From Sphingomonas sp. Leaf407 (GTDB taxonomy: Bacteria > Pseudomonadota > Alphaproteobacteria > Sphingomonadales > Sphingomonadaceae), in NCBI RefSeq assembly GCF_001425385.1, contig NZ_LMQO01000002.1, positions 578,752 to 642,751 of the forward strand: 64,000 nucleotides of DNA, written 5' to 3'. The notes beneath the pieces are model-generated. The model saw only the letters and a program-made list of their open reading frames with translations, ran no database searches and was not told the DNA's origin. The number at the start of each line of letters is the position of its first letter. The first letter of the stretch is position 1. Made by a program: the position numbers and the translations under genes. Below are positions 22,017-31,540 of the stretch, one piece after another.

Positions 22017-23300
22017 ATGGACCGTATCGTCATCCGCGGCGGCAATCGCCTTTCCGGCCGCATCATGATTTCGGGCGCGAAGAATGCCGCGCTCACCCTC
22101 CTGCCGTGCGCGCTGCTCACCGAGGAGCCGCTGACGCTGCGCAACCTGCCGCGCCTCGCCGATGTCGACAGCTTCGGGCATCTGCTCAACCAGTTCGGCG
22201 TGTCGACGATGGTCGAGGGGTCGCATCCGTCCGAATTCGGCCGGGTGATGACGATGCGCGGTCAGCGCCTTACCTCCACGGTCGCGCCCTATGACATCGT
22301 GCGCAAGATGCGCGCCTCGATCCTCGTGCTGGGGCCGCTGGTCGCGCGTGCGGGCGAGGCGACGGTATCGCTGCCCGGCGGCTGCGCGATCGGCAACCGC
22401 CCGATCGACCTCCACCTGAAAGCCCTCGAAGCGCTGGGTGCCGAGATCGAGCTGGCGGCGGGCTATGTGAAGGCCACCGCGCCGGGCGGCCGGCTGCCGG
22501 GCGGGCGTTATCGCTTTCCCGTCGTCTCGGTCGGTGCCACCGAAAATGCGGTGATGGCCGCCGTGCTGGCGCGCGGGACCTCGGTCCTTGAAAACGCCGC
22601 ACGCGAGCCGGAGATCGTCGACCTGTGCCGCTGCCTGGTTGCGATGGGCGCGTCGATCGACGGCATCGGCAGCGACACGCTGACCATCGAGGGCCGCGCG
22701 AAGCTCCACGGCGCGACCTATGCGGTGATGCCCGACCGGATCGAGGCGGGCAGCTATGCCTGCGCCGCCGCGATCACCGGCGGGTCGGTCGAACTCGCTA
22801 ACGTCGTGCCCTCGGACATGCGCGCGACGATCGACGCGCTCATTGAGGCCGGGGTGGCGGTGCGCGAGGAAGCGACCTCGCTGTTCGTCGAGGCGGGCGG
22901 CGACATCCGCCCGATCGACCTGTCGACCGCGCCCTATCCCGGCTTCGCCACCGACATGCAGGCGCAGTTCATGGCGCTGCTCACCCGGGCGCAGGGTGCC
23001 AGCGTGCTGACCGAGACGATCTTCGAGAACCGCTACATGCACGTCCCCGAACTGGCGCGGATGGGGGCGGACATCACCGTCACCGGCCGCTCGGCGGTGG
23101 TGAAGGGCCCCGCGCCGCTGATCGGCGCGCCGGTGATGGCGACCGACCTGCGCGCGTCGATGAGCCTCATCATCGCCGGCTTGGCGGCGGAGGGCGAGAC
23201 ATCGGTCAGCCGGGTCTATCACCTCGATCGCGGGTACGAACGGCTGGAGGAAAAGCTTCAGGCGGTCGGCGCCGACATCGAACGGTTGGGCGACGGCTAG
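22017..23300 (+). CDS. murA: UDP-N-acetylglucosamine 1-carboxyvinyltransferase MurA
   Basis: A 427-residue enzyme that starts peptidoglycan synthesis by adding enolpyruvate from PEP to UDP-GlcNAc in the cytoplasm. The catalytic Cys123 in [13 protein letters not shown] is present, so the enzyme should be of the fosfomycin-sensitive type. Other family signatures are ISGAKNAAL near the start, [13 protein letters not shown], and [16 protein letters not shown]. The length matches the usual 419-430 residues. It stands alone; a long repeat-rich intergenic region follows. Confidence 0.97.
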   Translation: MDRIVIRGGNRLSGRIMISGAKNAALTLLPCALLTEEPLTLRNLPRLADVDSFGHLLNQFGVSTMVEGSHPSEFGRVMTMRGQRLTSTVAPYDIVRKMRASILVLGPLVARAGEATVSLPGGCAIGNRPIDLHLKALEALGAEIELAAGYVKATAPGGRLPGGRYRFPVVSVGATENAVMAAVLARGTSVLENAAREPEIVDLCRCLVAMGASIDGIGSDTLTIEGRAKLHGATYAVMPDRIEAGSYACAAAITGGSVELANVVPSDMRATIDALIEAGVAVREEATSLFVEAGGDIRPIDLSTAPYPGFATDMQAQFMALLTRAQGASVLTETIFENRYMHVPELARMGADITVTGRSAVVKGPAPLIGAPVMATDLRASMSLIIAGLAAEGETSVSRVYHLDRGYERLEEKLQAVGADIERLGDG

Positions 23301-23332
23301 AACCAATCGACGGTCAGCGACGACCGGAAATG

Positions 23333-23430
23333 TTCGTCATTCCCGCGCAGGCGGGAATCCATACCCGCTGACGTTTCGGCTGGATTCGCGGCGCTGGCAC
23401 CTGTGAACGTCCGCCTCCGCCGGAATGACG
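23333..23430. repeat. Degenerate copy of the 31-base-arm palindrome
   Basis: The left arm at 23333-23363 is identical to the arm at 11620-11650. The right arm (about 23409-23430, CGCCTCCGCCGGAATGACGA) has drifted, so the hairpin is imperfect. Confidence 0.65.
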
Positions 23431-23650
23431 ACAGGGCAAGGGGCAGTCGTTCCGTGTCTGCACGTTGAATGCCGGTCCAGTCCAAGGGCTTTGCGCGCAG
23501 AGGACGCGAAGGACGCAGAGACGTTCTTCGGACGCGGCAGCGTCTCGTCCGTCCAACGGGCGGCGGCATGACGCTACGATAGCGACTCCGCGCGAACCAC
23601 TCTGCGCGCTCTGAGTCCCCTGCGCGGACATCTTTTGGCAAAGGAAGGAT

Positions 23651-23967
23651 GGTTCACGCGGAGGCGCGGAGACGCGGAGGGGGTTCCGAATGCGGCGTTG
23701 TGGTCGTCCTTCCACTGACCAGCGCCGTATTCGACAGCGCTCCGCACGAACCGACTCCCAGAATGATTCACGCGAAGGCGCGAAGGCACGAAGGGCTATC
23801 GCCAGGCGATACCGGTCGCCCGACCCACCGACGCCGGTAACAGGAAAGGACGCTACCGCGTCCGGAACCCGCTTCGCGCCTCCGCGCCTTCGCGTGAATC
23901 AAAAGCCCCAAACGGAACGGCGGTCACAGCCCCCTCCGCGCCCCCGCGCCTCCGCGTGAACGAACCT
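23651..23967. repeat. Nested inverted repeats of the CACGCGAAGGCGC type
   Basis: Outer arms GGTTCACGCGGAGGCGCGG (from 23651) and CGCCTCCGCGTGAACGAACC (to 23967) enclose inner arms GATTCACGCGAAGGCGCG (from 23765) and GCGCCTTCGCGTGAATC (to 23900). The words match the ends of the elements at 5838 and 30958, as if one element had inserted into another. Confidence 0.65.
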
Positions 23968-23979
23968 TCCCGCCGCACC

Positions 23980-24906
23980 CTAATGCGCGTGCGCCAGCCC
24001 GCATTCGGCATCCCGTTCGATCTGGATCGTCGTATGCCCGATCCCGAAGTCATGCTCCAGCCGCTCCGCCGTTTCGCTGAGAAACGGGTCGCCCGGATGC
24101 CCGGCCGGCATCACCAGATGCGCGGTCAATGCGGTCTTGGTCGTACTCATCGGCCAGATGTGGAGGTCGTGCACCCGCTCGACGCCGGGCAGGCCGCGCA
24201 GCATCGCCTCGACCGCGCCGGCATCGACGCCCGGCGGCACCGCCTGCAACGCCAGCAGCAGCGATTCGCTGAGCAGCCCCCATGTCCCGATCAGGATCAC
24301 CGCGACGACGATCAGGCTGACCAGCGGATCGATCCACGTGGCACCCGTCCACAGGATCACCAGCCCGGCGATCACCACCCCGGCCGACACCGCCGCATCG
24401 GCCGCCATGTGCAGATAGGCACCCCGGATGTTCACATCGCCATGCCGCCCGCGCGCGAACAGCAGCGCGGTGCCGAGGTTCACCGCGATTCCCGCCAACG
24501 CCACCCACACCACCGGCCAGCCATCGACCGGACGGGGATCGCCCAGCCGCTGCACCGCTTCGAGCAGGATCGCGCCGACCGCCAGCAACAGCACCAGCGC
24601 ATTGGCCAGCGCGGCAAGGATCGTCGACGCCCCCAGCCCATAGGTGAAGCGCGCCGACGCCGGCCGCTTGGCCAGTTCCGCCCCGCCCCATGCAATGAGC
24701 AGTCCCAGCACGTCGGACAGATTATGCCCGGCATCGGCCAGCAGCGCGACCGAATTGGTCCAGAAGCCGGCCGCCCCCTCGATTACCACGAAGCCGAGGT
24801 TGAGCAGCGTGCCGATCAGGAACGCGCGCCCGAAATCGGCCGGAGCGTGGCTATGACCGTGATGATGATGCCCGTGGCCATGCCCATGGTCGTGATGCGC
24901 GCCCAT
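23980..24906 (-). CDS. Cation diffusion facilitator (zinc exporter-like)
   Basis: A 308-residue CDF-family transporter. A His-rich N-terminus (HHDHGHGHGHHHHGHSH) precedes six hydrophobic helices. The metal-binding motifs are HNLSD in helix 2 (LADAGHNLSDVLGLL) and HMAADA in helix 5, the pattern of ZitB/CzcD-type zinc exporters using proton antiport. The C-terminal cytoplasmic domain has the VHDLHIWPMS motif. It should lower cytoplasmic zinc or related divalent metals. Its start overlaps by one base the stop of the EF-hand protein gene upstream. Confidence 0.93.
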   Translation of the reverse strand: MGAHHDHGHGHGHHHHGHSHAPADFGRAFLIGTLLNLGFVVIEGAAGFWTNSVALLADAGHNLSDVLGLLIAWGGAELAKRPASARFTYGLGASTILAALANALVLLLAVGAILLEAVQRLGDPRPVDGWPVVWVALAGIAVNLGTALLFARGRHGDVNIRGAYLHMAADAAVSAGVVIAGLVILWTGATWIDPLVSLIVVAVILIGTWGLLSESLLLALQAVPPGVDAGAVEAMLRGLPGVERVHDLHIWPMSTTKTALTAHLVMPAGHPGDPFLSETAERLEHDFGIGHTTIQIERDAECGLAHAH

Positions 24907-25352
24907 CAGCGCCGCCCCCGCCGCAGGTCGCCCGGCATCGCCCGGATCGTCAGCAATTCCGTCCGCGTCAGCACCCCGTCGCCATTGCGGTCGATCCGCG
25001 CGAAGATCGCCGCGATCCGCCCCTGCACCTCGGCCAGCGTGATGCGGTTGTCGTTGTCGCGATCGACCTCGAACGGTCCGGGCAGCGCGGCGCGGTCGCC
25101 CAGCCAGCGCTCGGCCCAGTCGGCATAGGCGATATAGCCGATCGTCGGCTGCCCCTTCGCCACCTCGGCAAAGCCGCGCGCGATGCCCGCCTCCGCCTCG
25201 GCGCGGGTGGTGCGCGCATCGCCATCGGCGTCGAACCCCGCCAGCATCATGCCGACCGGCTCGACGACGACGGTCGCCGCCGCCGGCCGCTCGCCGGGGG
25301 GCAGGGGCGGCGGTGATGCGGCCTGAAGGGCAAGGGCGAGGGCGACGATCAT
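24906..25352 (-). CDS. EF-hand domain protein, probably exported
   Basis: A 148-residue protein. An N-terminal hydrophobic stretch (MIVALALALQAASP) is likely a signal peptide. Three EF-hand loops can be read: DADGDARTTRAE, DRDNDNRITLAE and DRNGDGVLTRTE, the last two with the full acidic pattern for calcium. I chose the ATG at 25352, with GGGGAGG just upstream. It lies between queA and the CDF exporter gene and overlaps the latter (TGATG). Calcium binding in the periplasm is inferred; no enzymatic domain is visible. Confidence 0.85.
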   Translation of the reverse strand: MIVALALALQAASPPPLPPGERPAAATVVVEPVGMMLAGFDADGDARTTRAEAEAGIARGFAEVAKGQPTIGYIAYADWAERWLGDRAALPGPFEVDRDNDNRITLAEVQGRIAAIFARIDRNGDGVLTRTELLTIRAMPGDLRRGRR

Positions 25353-25368
25353 GCCTCCCCTCTGCCAG

Positions 25369-26418
25369 CTAGGCGGCGCGCTGGCCAGATGCGGGCAGCA
25401 GCAGCGACGCATCCCCGTACGAATAGAAGCGATAGCCCTCCGCGATCGCATGGGCATAGGCGGCCTGCATCCGCTCGCGCCCCATCAACGCCGAGACCAG
25501 CATGAACAGCGTCGATCGCGGCAGGTGGAAATTGGTCATCAACCCGTCGATCCCGCGAAAGCGATAGCCCGGCGTGATGAAGATCGCGGTGTCGCCCTCG
25601 AACGGCTGGACCTGCCCGTCCGCACCGCAAGCGCTTTCGATCAGGCGCAGGCTGGTGGTGCCGACGGCGATCACCCGGTTGCCGCGCGCGCGCACCGCGT
25701 TCAGTCGCGCGGCGGTGGCGGCATCGATCCGGCCCCATTCGGCGTGCATCCGGTGGTCGTCGGTATCGTCGGCCTTCACCGGCAGGAAGGTGCCCGCGCC
25801 GACATGCAACGTCAGCGTCGCGTGCTCGATCCCCGCCGTCGCCAGCGCCGCCATCAACCCGGGCGTGAAGTGCAGCGCGGCGGTGGGGGCCGCCACCGCC
25901 CCGGCCTCCCGCGCGAACAGCGTCTGGTAATCCTCGGCATCGCGGGCATCCGCCCCGCCGCGTCTGGCAGCGATATAGGGCGGCAGCGGCATGCGCCCGG
26001 CACGCTCCAGCAGCAGTTCGACCGGCTCGTCCCCGGCGAAGTCGAGCACGAAGCTGCCGTCGTCGCCGCGTTCGCCCGCCACCGCCGTCACGCCGTTACC
26101 GAAATCGATCGTGTCGCCGTCGCGCAGCCGCCGCCCATTGCGCACGAACGCGCGCCAGCGCCGTGGCCCCTCGCGCTTGTGGAGCGTCGCGCCGATCGTC
26201 GCCTCGCCGCGCCGTCCTTCCAGTTGCGCTGGAATGACCCGCGTGTCGTTGAAGACCAGCAGGTCCCCGGGCCGCAGGCAGTCGGCTAAGTCGCCCACGC
26301 CCCGGTCGAGCGTGACGTCGCCATCCAGCACCAGCATCCGCGCCGAATCGCGCGGTGCCGCCGGGCGCAGCGCGATGCGCTCGGCCGGCAGCTCGAAATC
26401 GAACAGGTCGACGTTCAT
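25369..26418 (-). CDS. queA: tRNA preQ1 ribosyltransferase-isomerase QueA
   Basis: A 349-residue enzyme that transfers the ribosyl part of S-adenosylmethionine to 7-aminomethyl-7-deazaguanine in tRNA, giving epoxyqueuosine, the substrate of QueG. Family signatures include [20 protein letters not shown] near the start, [19 protein letters not shown] text (here [10 protein letters not shown]), [14 protein letters not shown] and [19 protein letters not shown]. The length is typical. It shares its strand with the cyclophilin gene upstream (15 bases away) and probably one transcript with it and the two genes downstream. Confidence 0.96.
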   Translation of the reverse strand: MNVDLFDFELPAERIALRPAAPRDSARMLVLDGDVTLDRGVGDLADCLRPGDLLVFNDTRVIPAQLEGRRGEATIGATLHKREGPRRWRAFVRNGRRLRDGDTIDFGNGVTAVAGERGDDGSFVLDFAGDEPVELLLERAGRMPLPPYIAARRGGADARDAEDYQTLFAREAGAVAAPTAALHFTPGLMAALATAGIEHATLTLHVGAGTFLPVKADDTDDHRMHAEWGRIDAATAARLNAVRARGNRVIAVGTTSLRLIESACGADGQVQPFEGDTAIFITPGYRFRGIDGLMTNFHLPRSTLFMLVSALMGRERMQAAYAHAIAEGYRFYSYGDASLLLPASGQRAA

Positions 26419-26433
26419 GGAGGGGGCGGGGCG

Positions 26434-27114
26434 TTACTTTGCCGGAGCGGGGCGGCGGGCAGGGGCCGCCCGGCGCGGCGCGGTGGCCGGCAGCGGCGCG
26501 ACCGTCTCGGGCAGCGGAGCGACCGCGGCGGCTTGATACGGCGGCGGATTGTCGCTCGCCATATAGGCATGGACCACCCGCGTCGGGTTCGCCGGCGGTT
26601 CGCCGCGCTCGATCGTGTCGACATATTGCATGCCGTCGATCACCCGGCCGAACACCGTGTATTTCTTGTCGAGGCCAAGGCGCGGGGCGAGCATGATATA
26701 GAACTGGCTGTTCGCGCTGTTCTCGTCATTGGCGCGCGCCGCCGCCACCGCGCCGCGAACGTGGGGGAGATAGTTGAACTCCTTTTCCACGTTCGGCAGC
26801 TTCGATCCGCCGGTGCCGTCGCCGGTCGGATCGCCGCCCTGCGCCATGAAGCCCTCGATCACGCGGTGGAAGGTGAGGCCGTCGTAGAATTTCTCGCGGG
26901 TCAGCGTCTTGATCCGTGCGACCATCTTGGGCGCGACATCGGGGCGCAGCCACACCGTCACCCGCCCGCCGGTCGACAGGTCGAGCAGCCACAGGTTGCG
27001 CGCGTCGGTGGTCGCGGGCGGCGGCGCGCGGCCGGGCACGTCGATGATCTGGGCAGCCGCCGGCCAGGCGAGGAGCGAGGCGACGAACGCGAACAGCAGG
27101 GCGAAGATACGCAT
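26434..27114 (-). CDS. Periplasmic cyclophilin-type peptidyl-prolyl isomerase
   Basis: A 226-residue protein with a signal peptide ending AWPAAAQ. The cyclophilin core is visible as FYDGLTFHRVIEGFMAQGGDPTGDGTGG and later FYIMLAPRLGLDKKYTVFGRVIDGM. The region between has ARANDENSANSQF, matching the active-site loop. The last 45 residues are Ala, Pro and Arg rich and probably disordered. I chose the ATG at 27114; 19 further codons upstream lack a signal peptide. It assists folding of exported proteins. Confidence 0.92.
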   Translation of the reverse strand: MRIFALLFAFVASLLAWPAAAQIIDVPGRAPPPATTDARNLWLLDLSTGGRVTVWLRPDVAPKMVARIKTLTREKFYDGLTFHRVIEGFMAQGGDPTGDGTGGSKLPNVEKEFNYLPHVRGAVAAARANDENSANSQFYIMLAPRLGLDKKYTVFGRVIDGMQYVDTIERGEPPANPTRVVHAYMASDNPPPYQAAAVAPLPETVAPLPATAPRRAAPARRPAPAK

Positions 27115-27217
27115 GGATTTCCCGTTACACGCAAGGATGGGGAAGGAATATGGTCGCGTCGCATAGACCAAGTCATCGCGCCCGCCAATCCGAACATCGG
27201 GTGAGGCGGAAGAGGTC

Positions 27218-27312
27218 CGTCATTCCCGCGAAGGCGGGAATCGATACACGCCAACGTCCGGGCAGGGGCGCAAGCGTCGCGGCTATGGACTCCCGCCTTC
27301 GCGGGAGTGACG
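27218..27312. repeat. Palindromic repeat, variant of the 11620 element
   Basis: Arms CGTCATTCCCGCGAAGGCGG (from 27218) and CCGCCTTCGCGGGAGTGACG (to 27312) are complementary with few mismatches, with about 35 bases between the full arms. It lies between the divergent cyclophilin and petA genes. Confidence 0.75.
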
Positions 27313-27551
27313 AACTGGGGACTTGGAATAGAACCCCATCGCGCCGTGACGGCCCCCGATGCGGCCGACCGGACCGCCATCGACACCCGCCATACCCAAA
27401 AGGAGGTTGGCAAAGTCGCCCCGCGCCGTCTATCACCCGGTAAGACTGGACGGAACACCGTCTCGGTCCGGCGATGCCTACCGAAATGGGTGCGCCGGAG
27501 AGGGGCTTATACAGGGCGCGCACTCACGCGCCCGACGACAAGGGCGGTTGA
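27313..27551 (+). other. Leader region of the petABC operon
   Basis: About 240 bases between the palindrome and the Rieske gene. It must hold the promoter, but I could not identify -35 or -10 boxes with confidence, and no gene is apparent. Confidence 0.4.
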
Positions 27552-28136
27552 ATGGCGACTGACAACGATCAGCACGAGGCCACCGGCGGCGCAGCGGCGC
27601 TGGACGGCGCGCCCGAAAATCCGCGCCGGCGCGACTATCTCTCGATCGGGGCGGTCGCCTTCGCCGGGGTCGGCGCGGGCGTGATCGCGCTCCCGCTCAT
27701 CAACCAGATGTCGCCTGCCGCCGACACGCTGGCGCTGTCGACGACCGAGATCGATCTGTCGTCGATCGAGCCGGGACAGGCGATCAAGGCCACCTTCCGC
27801 AAACAGCCGCTGTTCGTGCGCAACCTGACCCCGGCCGAGATCGCCGAGGCGAACGCGGTCGCGGTCAGCGACCTGCGCGATCCGCAGACGCTGGCCGAGC
27901 GGACCAAGGAGGGCAAGGCGAACTGGCTCATCACCTTGGGCGTCTGCACGCATCTGGGCTGCGTGCCGCTGGGCGCGGGCGAGGGTGAGAACAAGGGGCC
28001 GTTCGGCGGCTATTTCTGCCCGTGCCACGGGTCGGCCTATGACACCGCCGGGCGCATCCGCTCCGGCCCCGCGCCGCAGAACCTGCATGTTCCCGAATAT
28101 GCGTTCACGTCCGACACCGTCGTGACGGTCGGCTGA
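27552..28136 (+). CDS. petA: Rieske iron-sulfur subunit of cytochrome bc1
   Basis: A 194-residue subunit that passes electrons from ubiquinol to cytochrome c1. The 2Fe-2S ligands are in CTHLGCVP and [10 protein letters not shown] twin-Arg-like [19 protein letters not shown] precedes the single N-terminal transmembrane helix, consistent with Tat-dependent export of the folded cluster domain. First gene of petABC, followed by petB after 11 bases. Confidence 0.96.
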   Translation: MATDNDQHEATGGAAALDGAPENPRRRDYLSIGAVAFAGVGAGVIALPLINQMSPAADTLALSTTEIDLSSIEPGQAIKATFRKQPLFVRNLTPAEIAEANAVAVSDLRDPQTLAERTKEGKANWLITLGVCTHLGCVPLGAGEGENKGPFGGYFCPCHGSAYDTAGRIRSGPAPQNLHVPEYAFTSDTVVTVG

Positions 28137-28147
28137 GGAGAGAGACG

Positions 28148-29458
28148 ATGAGCTTCCCCTGGGCCAAGCATTACGCGCCGAAGAACCCGCTGATGCAGTG
28201 GGTCGACGCCCGCCTGCCGCTGCCACGCCTCGCCTATAACGCGATCGGTGCGGGCTATCCGGTGCCGCGCAACCTCAACTATTTCTGGAACTTCGGCGTG
28301 CTCGCCGGGGCCGCGCTCGCGGTACAGATCATCACCGGCATCGTGCTGGCGATGCACTATGCGGCGAACGGCGCGGTCGCGTTCGATTCGGTCGAGCGCA
28401 TCATGCGCGACGTGCCGTCGGGCTGGTTCCTGCGCTATGCCCACGCGAACGGCGCGTCGATGTTCTTCATCGTCGTCTACACCCACATCTCGCGCGGCAT
28501 CTATTACGGGTCGTACAAGGCCCCGCGCGAGATGGTGTGGCTGCTCGGCGTCGTCATCTTCCTGCTGATGATGGCCACCGCCTTCATGGGCTATGTCCTT
28601 CCCTGGGGGCAGATGAGCTTCTGGGGGGCGCAGGTCATCACCGGCTTCTTCTCGGCGATCCCCGGCGTGGGCGAGACGGTGCGCGTGTGGCTGCTGGGCG
28701 GCTACGCGCCGGACAATGCCGCGCTCAACCGCTTCTTCTCGCTCCATTATCTGATGCCGTTCGTCATCGCCGGCGTCATCATCCTCCACATCTGGGCGCT
28801 GCACATCCCCGGCTCGAACAACCCGACCGGCGTCGAGGTGAAGGGCGAACAGGATACCGTGCCCTTCCATCCCTATTACACCGCGAAGGACGGCTTCGGA
28901 CTCGGCATCTTTCTGATCGTGTTCGCCTCGCTGATCTTCTTTGCGCCCAACCTGCTCGGCCACCCCGACAATTACATCCCGGCCAACCCGCTCTCGACCC
29001 CGGCGCACATCGTTCCCGAATGGTATTTCCTGCCGTTCTACGCGATCCTCAAGGCGTTCACCGTCGACTTCATCTTCCCGGCGAAGCTGTGGGGCGTGCT
29101 GGCGATGTTCGGCTCGATCCTGCTGCTGTTCTTCCTGCCGTGGCTCGACAAGTCGCCGGTCAAGTCGGCCAACTACCGCCCGACCTACCGCATCTTCCTG
29201 ATCGTGCTGCTGTTCGACGTGCTGCTGCTCGGCTATCTAGGCGGGGCGGAAGCGTCGCCGGTGACGGTGCTGCTCAGCCAGATCGCGGCGGCCTATTATT
29301 TCGCGCATTTCCTCGTGATCCTGCCGATCGTCTCGGCGATGGAGCGTCCGCGCCCGCTGCCCAATTCGATCACCGAAGCGGTGTTGAAGGGCGAAGGCGG
29401 CACGTCGCCTGCGCAAACCGCCGCCCATGGTCATGCCACCCCGGCCGCGGCCGAGTAA
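28148..29458 (+). CDS. petB: Cytochrome b of the bc1 complex
   Basis: A 436-residue membrane subunit with eight or nine helices that carries both b hemes and forms the quinone sites. Haem-ligand histidines lie in [11 protein letters not shown] (helix II) and [15 protein letters not shown] (helix IV). The Qo loop is [15 protein letters not shown], the PEWY motif. A short Ala/His-rich tail ends the protein. It is part of petABC. Confidence 0.97.
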   Translation: MSFPWAKHYAPKNPLMQWVDARLPLPRLAYNAIGAGYPVPRNLNYFWNFGVLAGAALAVQIITGIVLAMHYAANGAVAFDSVERIMRDVPSGWFLRYAHANGASMFFIVVYTHISRGIYYGSYKAPREMVWLLGVVIFLLMMATAFMGYVLPWGQMSFWGAQVITGFFSAIPGVGETVRVWLLGGYAPDNAALNRFFSLHYLMPFVIAGVIILHIWALHIPGSNNPTGVEVKGEQDTVPFHPYYTAKDGFGLGIFLIVFASLIFFAPNLLGHPDNYIPANPLSTPAHIVPEWYFLPFYAILKAFTVDFIFPAKLWGVLAMFGSILLLFFLPWLDKSPVKSANYRPTYRIFLIVLLFDVLLLGYLGGAEASPVTVLLSQIAAAYYFAHFLVILPIVSAMERPRPLPNSITEAVLKGEGGTSPAQTAAHGHATPAAAE

Positions 29459-29467
29459 GGATCTCAG

Positions 29468-30337
29468 ATGCTGTCCTTCGCGTCTCGCTTCCTCGCCCGC
29501 AACCTCAACCTCGTCATCGGGGCGGGCTTCCTCTTCGCGCTGCTGCTCGGCATTTTCTCGACCGTCGGCGGCATGCTGACCGAGCATCCGGCCGAATCGG
29601 CCGAGCATGAATTCCACATTAAGGACATGCGCGACGCCGAGCTGCAATCGGCGGGCCTGTTCGGCACCTTCGACAAGCAGCAGCTCCAGCGCGGGTTCCA
29701 GGTCTACAAGGAAGTCTGTTCGGCCTGCCATTCGATCCGGCTGGTGTCGTTCCGCGATTTGGGCCAGCTCGGCTATGACGAGGGGCAGGTAAAGACGATC
29801 GCCACCGACTGGCAGATCGAACAGCCTAGCATCAACCCGGAGACGGGCGAGCCGGCGACGCGCAAGAATCTGGCGTCGGATCGCTTCCCGCTGGTATTCG
29901 CCAACGACGTCGCGGCGCGTGCCGCCAACAACAATGCGGTCCCGCCCGACCTGTCGCTGATGACCAAGGCGCGCGACGACGGTTCGAACTATGTCTATTC
30001 GCTGCTGACCGGTTATGGCCCGCAGCCGGCCGAGCTGCTCAAGAAATTCCCGCAGGCCAAGACGCCGCAGGGCCTGCACTACAACCCCTATTTCGCGACG
30101 CTGAACCTTGCGATGGCCCCGCCGCTGACCGCGGCCGATCAGGTCCAGTATCAGGACGGCACCCGCGCGACCGTGGATCAGATGGCGAAGGATGTCGCCG
30201 CATTCCTGACGTGGACCGCCGAACCCAACCTCGAAAAGCGTCATTCGGCGGGTCTGGCGGCGGTGATCTTCCTGCTGATCTTCACCGGTCTGGCTTTTGG
30301 TGCCTATCGCAACATCTGGCGCGGCATCAAACATTGA
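29468..30337 (+). CDS. petC: Cytochrome c1
   Basis: A 289-residue membrane-anchored c-type cytochrome. The haem site is CSACHS, the axial Met is in the later AMAPPLT region, and the family features NNNAVPPDLSLM and YVYSLLTGYG are present. The N-terminal helix (residues 10-35) is the signal anchor and a C-terminal helix (AAVIFLLIFTGLAFGAY) holds the protein in the membrane. It passes electrons to soluble or membrane cytochrome c. The stop overlaps the start of apt. Confidence 0.96.
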   Translation: MLSFASRFLARNLNLVIGAGFLFALLLGIFSTVGGMLTEHPAESAEHEFHIKDMRDAELQSAGLFGTFDKQQLQRGFQVYKEVCSACHSIRLVSFRDLGQLGYDEGQVKTIATDWQIEQPSINPETGEPATRKNLASDRFPLVFANDVAARAANNNAVPPDLSLMTKARDDGSNYVYSLLTGYGPQPAELLKKFPQAKTPQGLHYNPYFATLNLAMAPPLTAADQVQYQDGTRATVDQMAKDVAAFLTWTAEPNLEKRHSAGLAAVIFLLIFTGLAFGAYRNIWRGIKH

Positions 30338-30885
30338 GCGGATTGGACGACGCCGGGCGCGATGCGATCGCCCGGCGTATCCGCACCATTCCCGACTTTC
30401 CCAAACCCGGCATCCAGTTCCGCGACATCACCACGCTGATCCTCGATCCGCAGGGCCTGCGCCTCGCGGTCGACGGACTGGTGGCGATGGTTGACGGCCC
30501 GATCGATCTGGTGGCGGGGATCGAGGCGCGCGGCTTCGTGTTCGCGCCCGCCGTCGCGCTGGCGCTGGGCGCGGGCGTGCTGCTGATCCGCAAGGACGGC
30601 AAGCTGCCCGGCGCGACCATCGCCGAGGATTACGCGCTGGAATATGGCACCGACCGGATCGCGATCCACGCCGACGCCTGCACGCCGGGCGCGCGCGTGC
30701 TGTTGGTCGACGATCTGATCGCCACCGGCGGCACCGCCCGCGCCGCCGTCCGCCTGCTGCGCAAGGCGGGCGCGACCGTCGAGCAGGCGGCGTTCGCGAT
30801 CGACCTGCCCGATCTGGGCGGCGCCGACGCGCTCCGGGCGGATGGCATCGCCGTTTCGGCGCTGGTCGGCTTTCCGGGGCACTGA
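30334..30885 (+). CDS. apt: Adenine phosphoribosyltransferase
   Basis: A 183-residue purine-salvage enzyme that makes AMP from adenine and PRPP. The PRPP-binding motif is VLLVDDLIATGGTARAA; the early FPKPGIQFRDITTLI and GIEARGFVFAPAVA segments match the family. The start is uncertain: TTG 30334 overlaps the petC stop (TTGA), and TTG 30343 is an alternative. No ATG fits. Co-transcription with petABC is likely, a placement also seen in other sphingomonads from general knowledge. Confidence 0.92.
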   Translation: MSGLDDAGRDAIARRIRTIPDFPKPGIQFRDITTLILDPQGLRLAVDGLVAMVDGPIDLVAGIEARGFVFAPAVALALGAGVLLIRKDGKLPGATIAEDYALEYGTDRIAIHADACTPGARVLLVDDLIATGGTARAAVRLLRKAGATVEQAAFAIDLPDLGGADALRADGIAVSALVGFPGH

Positions 30886-30957
30886 CCGCCCGAGCCGTTT
30901 CAGCGGCATATCAGCCCCAGAGCGATCACAACCCTCGCGTGAGGCCATTGGGCTGTA

Positions 30958-31176
30958 GTTCACGCGAAGGCGCGAAGGCGCAAAGCAGGAAGAAGGGATG
31001 GTCGCGCAGAGGCGCAGAGGTGCTGAGGGGGCGCGACCGTGGCTGCTGTCCTGCCGCGTCAGCGGCCTTCGTCCTCGCAGCCCCGCATACCAGTGTCTCC
31101 CGGACGCAAAGGAAGCGCCACCAGCGCAACCCCTCAGCGCCTCTGCGCGACCATCCTCTTCTTCCTTCGCGTGAAC
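30958..31176. repeat. 219-bp nested-palindrome element, copy 2
   Basis: Outer arms GTTCACGCGAAGG (30958-30970) and CCTTCGCGTGAAC (31164-31176) are perfect complements. Inner arms (GGTCGCGCAGAGGCGCAGAGG against GCGCCTCTGCGCGACC) and a centre containing CTGCCGCGTCAGCGGCCTT repeat the layout of the element at 5838-6060, where the same central word occurs. Confidence 0.75.
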
Positions 31177-31281
31177 CAACGCCACCCGAACGAGTCGCTG
31201 TCCTACAACCCAGCTTCCATGCCAGTCTTCGGTCATGTCCGACGCGACCGCTACCAACCGTCCGAAACGCACCAACCGCCG

Positions 31282-31446
31282 AAGCATAAACTTCACCATG
31301 GAAAAGTGTAAATCCGACCCTACCCAAGTGTAAACTTACCGCCGCCCAAGTGTAAACTTCCGCAGCACATGCCGCCAAACGACCCTCTGTATTCAGACGC
31401 TATTCACCCCAAAACCACCACTGTTAAGTGTAAACTTTGTAAACTT
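31282..31446. repeat. Array of AAGTGTAAACTT repeats with 22-bp phasing
   Basis: Perfect copies of AAGTGTAAACTT start at 31326, 31348 and 31426. Diverged copies start at 31304 (AAGTGTAAATCC) and 31282 (AAGCATAAACTT), and a partial copy (TGTAAACTT) ends at 31446. The first four are spaced exactly 22 bases apart, two helical turns, with unrelated GC-rich spacers. The array ends about 95 bases before the lipoprotein gene at 31541, so it may be an operator for that gene. Confidence 0.8.
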
Positions 31447-31540
31447 TCGCCGCCCCGGCACCGCTGGAACCGTGCCGGCACCGGCTTCGTTCTTAACCAT
31501 CATTCGCGGGCGCATTGCCCCGCAGTTCGGGAGCTTTCGC

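Larger units (their letters stand above)
23301..23979. other. Repeat-rich intergenic region, no gene seen
   Basis: 679 bases between murA and the converging CDF gene. It holds a degenerate palindrome at 23333-23430, a stretch of CGCAGAGGACGCGAAGGACGCAGAG-like words against CTCTGCGCGCTCTGAG at about 23498-23620, and the nested palindromes at 23651-23967. The short frames across it are low complexity and not convincing. Confidence 0.7.
30886..31540. other. Intergenic region with a repeat element and a phased repeat array
   Basis: 655 bases between apt and the lipoprotein gene. The first half holds the 219-bp nested palindrome and the second half the AAGTGTAAACTT array, both listed separately. 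No convincing gene is present on either strand. Confidence 0.7.

Noticed and set aside
31282..31446. Plasmid-type replication origin
   Set aside because: The repeats are iteron-like, but there is no replication-initiator gene or AT-rich unwinding region nearby; the surroundings are ordinary chromosome.
31282..31446. CRISPR array
   Set aside because: The 12-base repeats with 10-base spacers are far too short and no cas genes are present.
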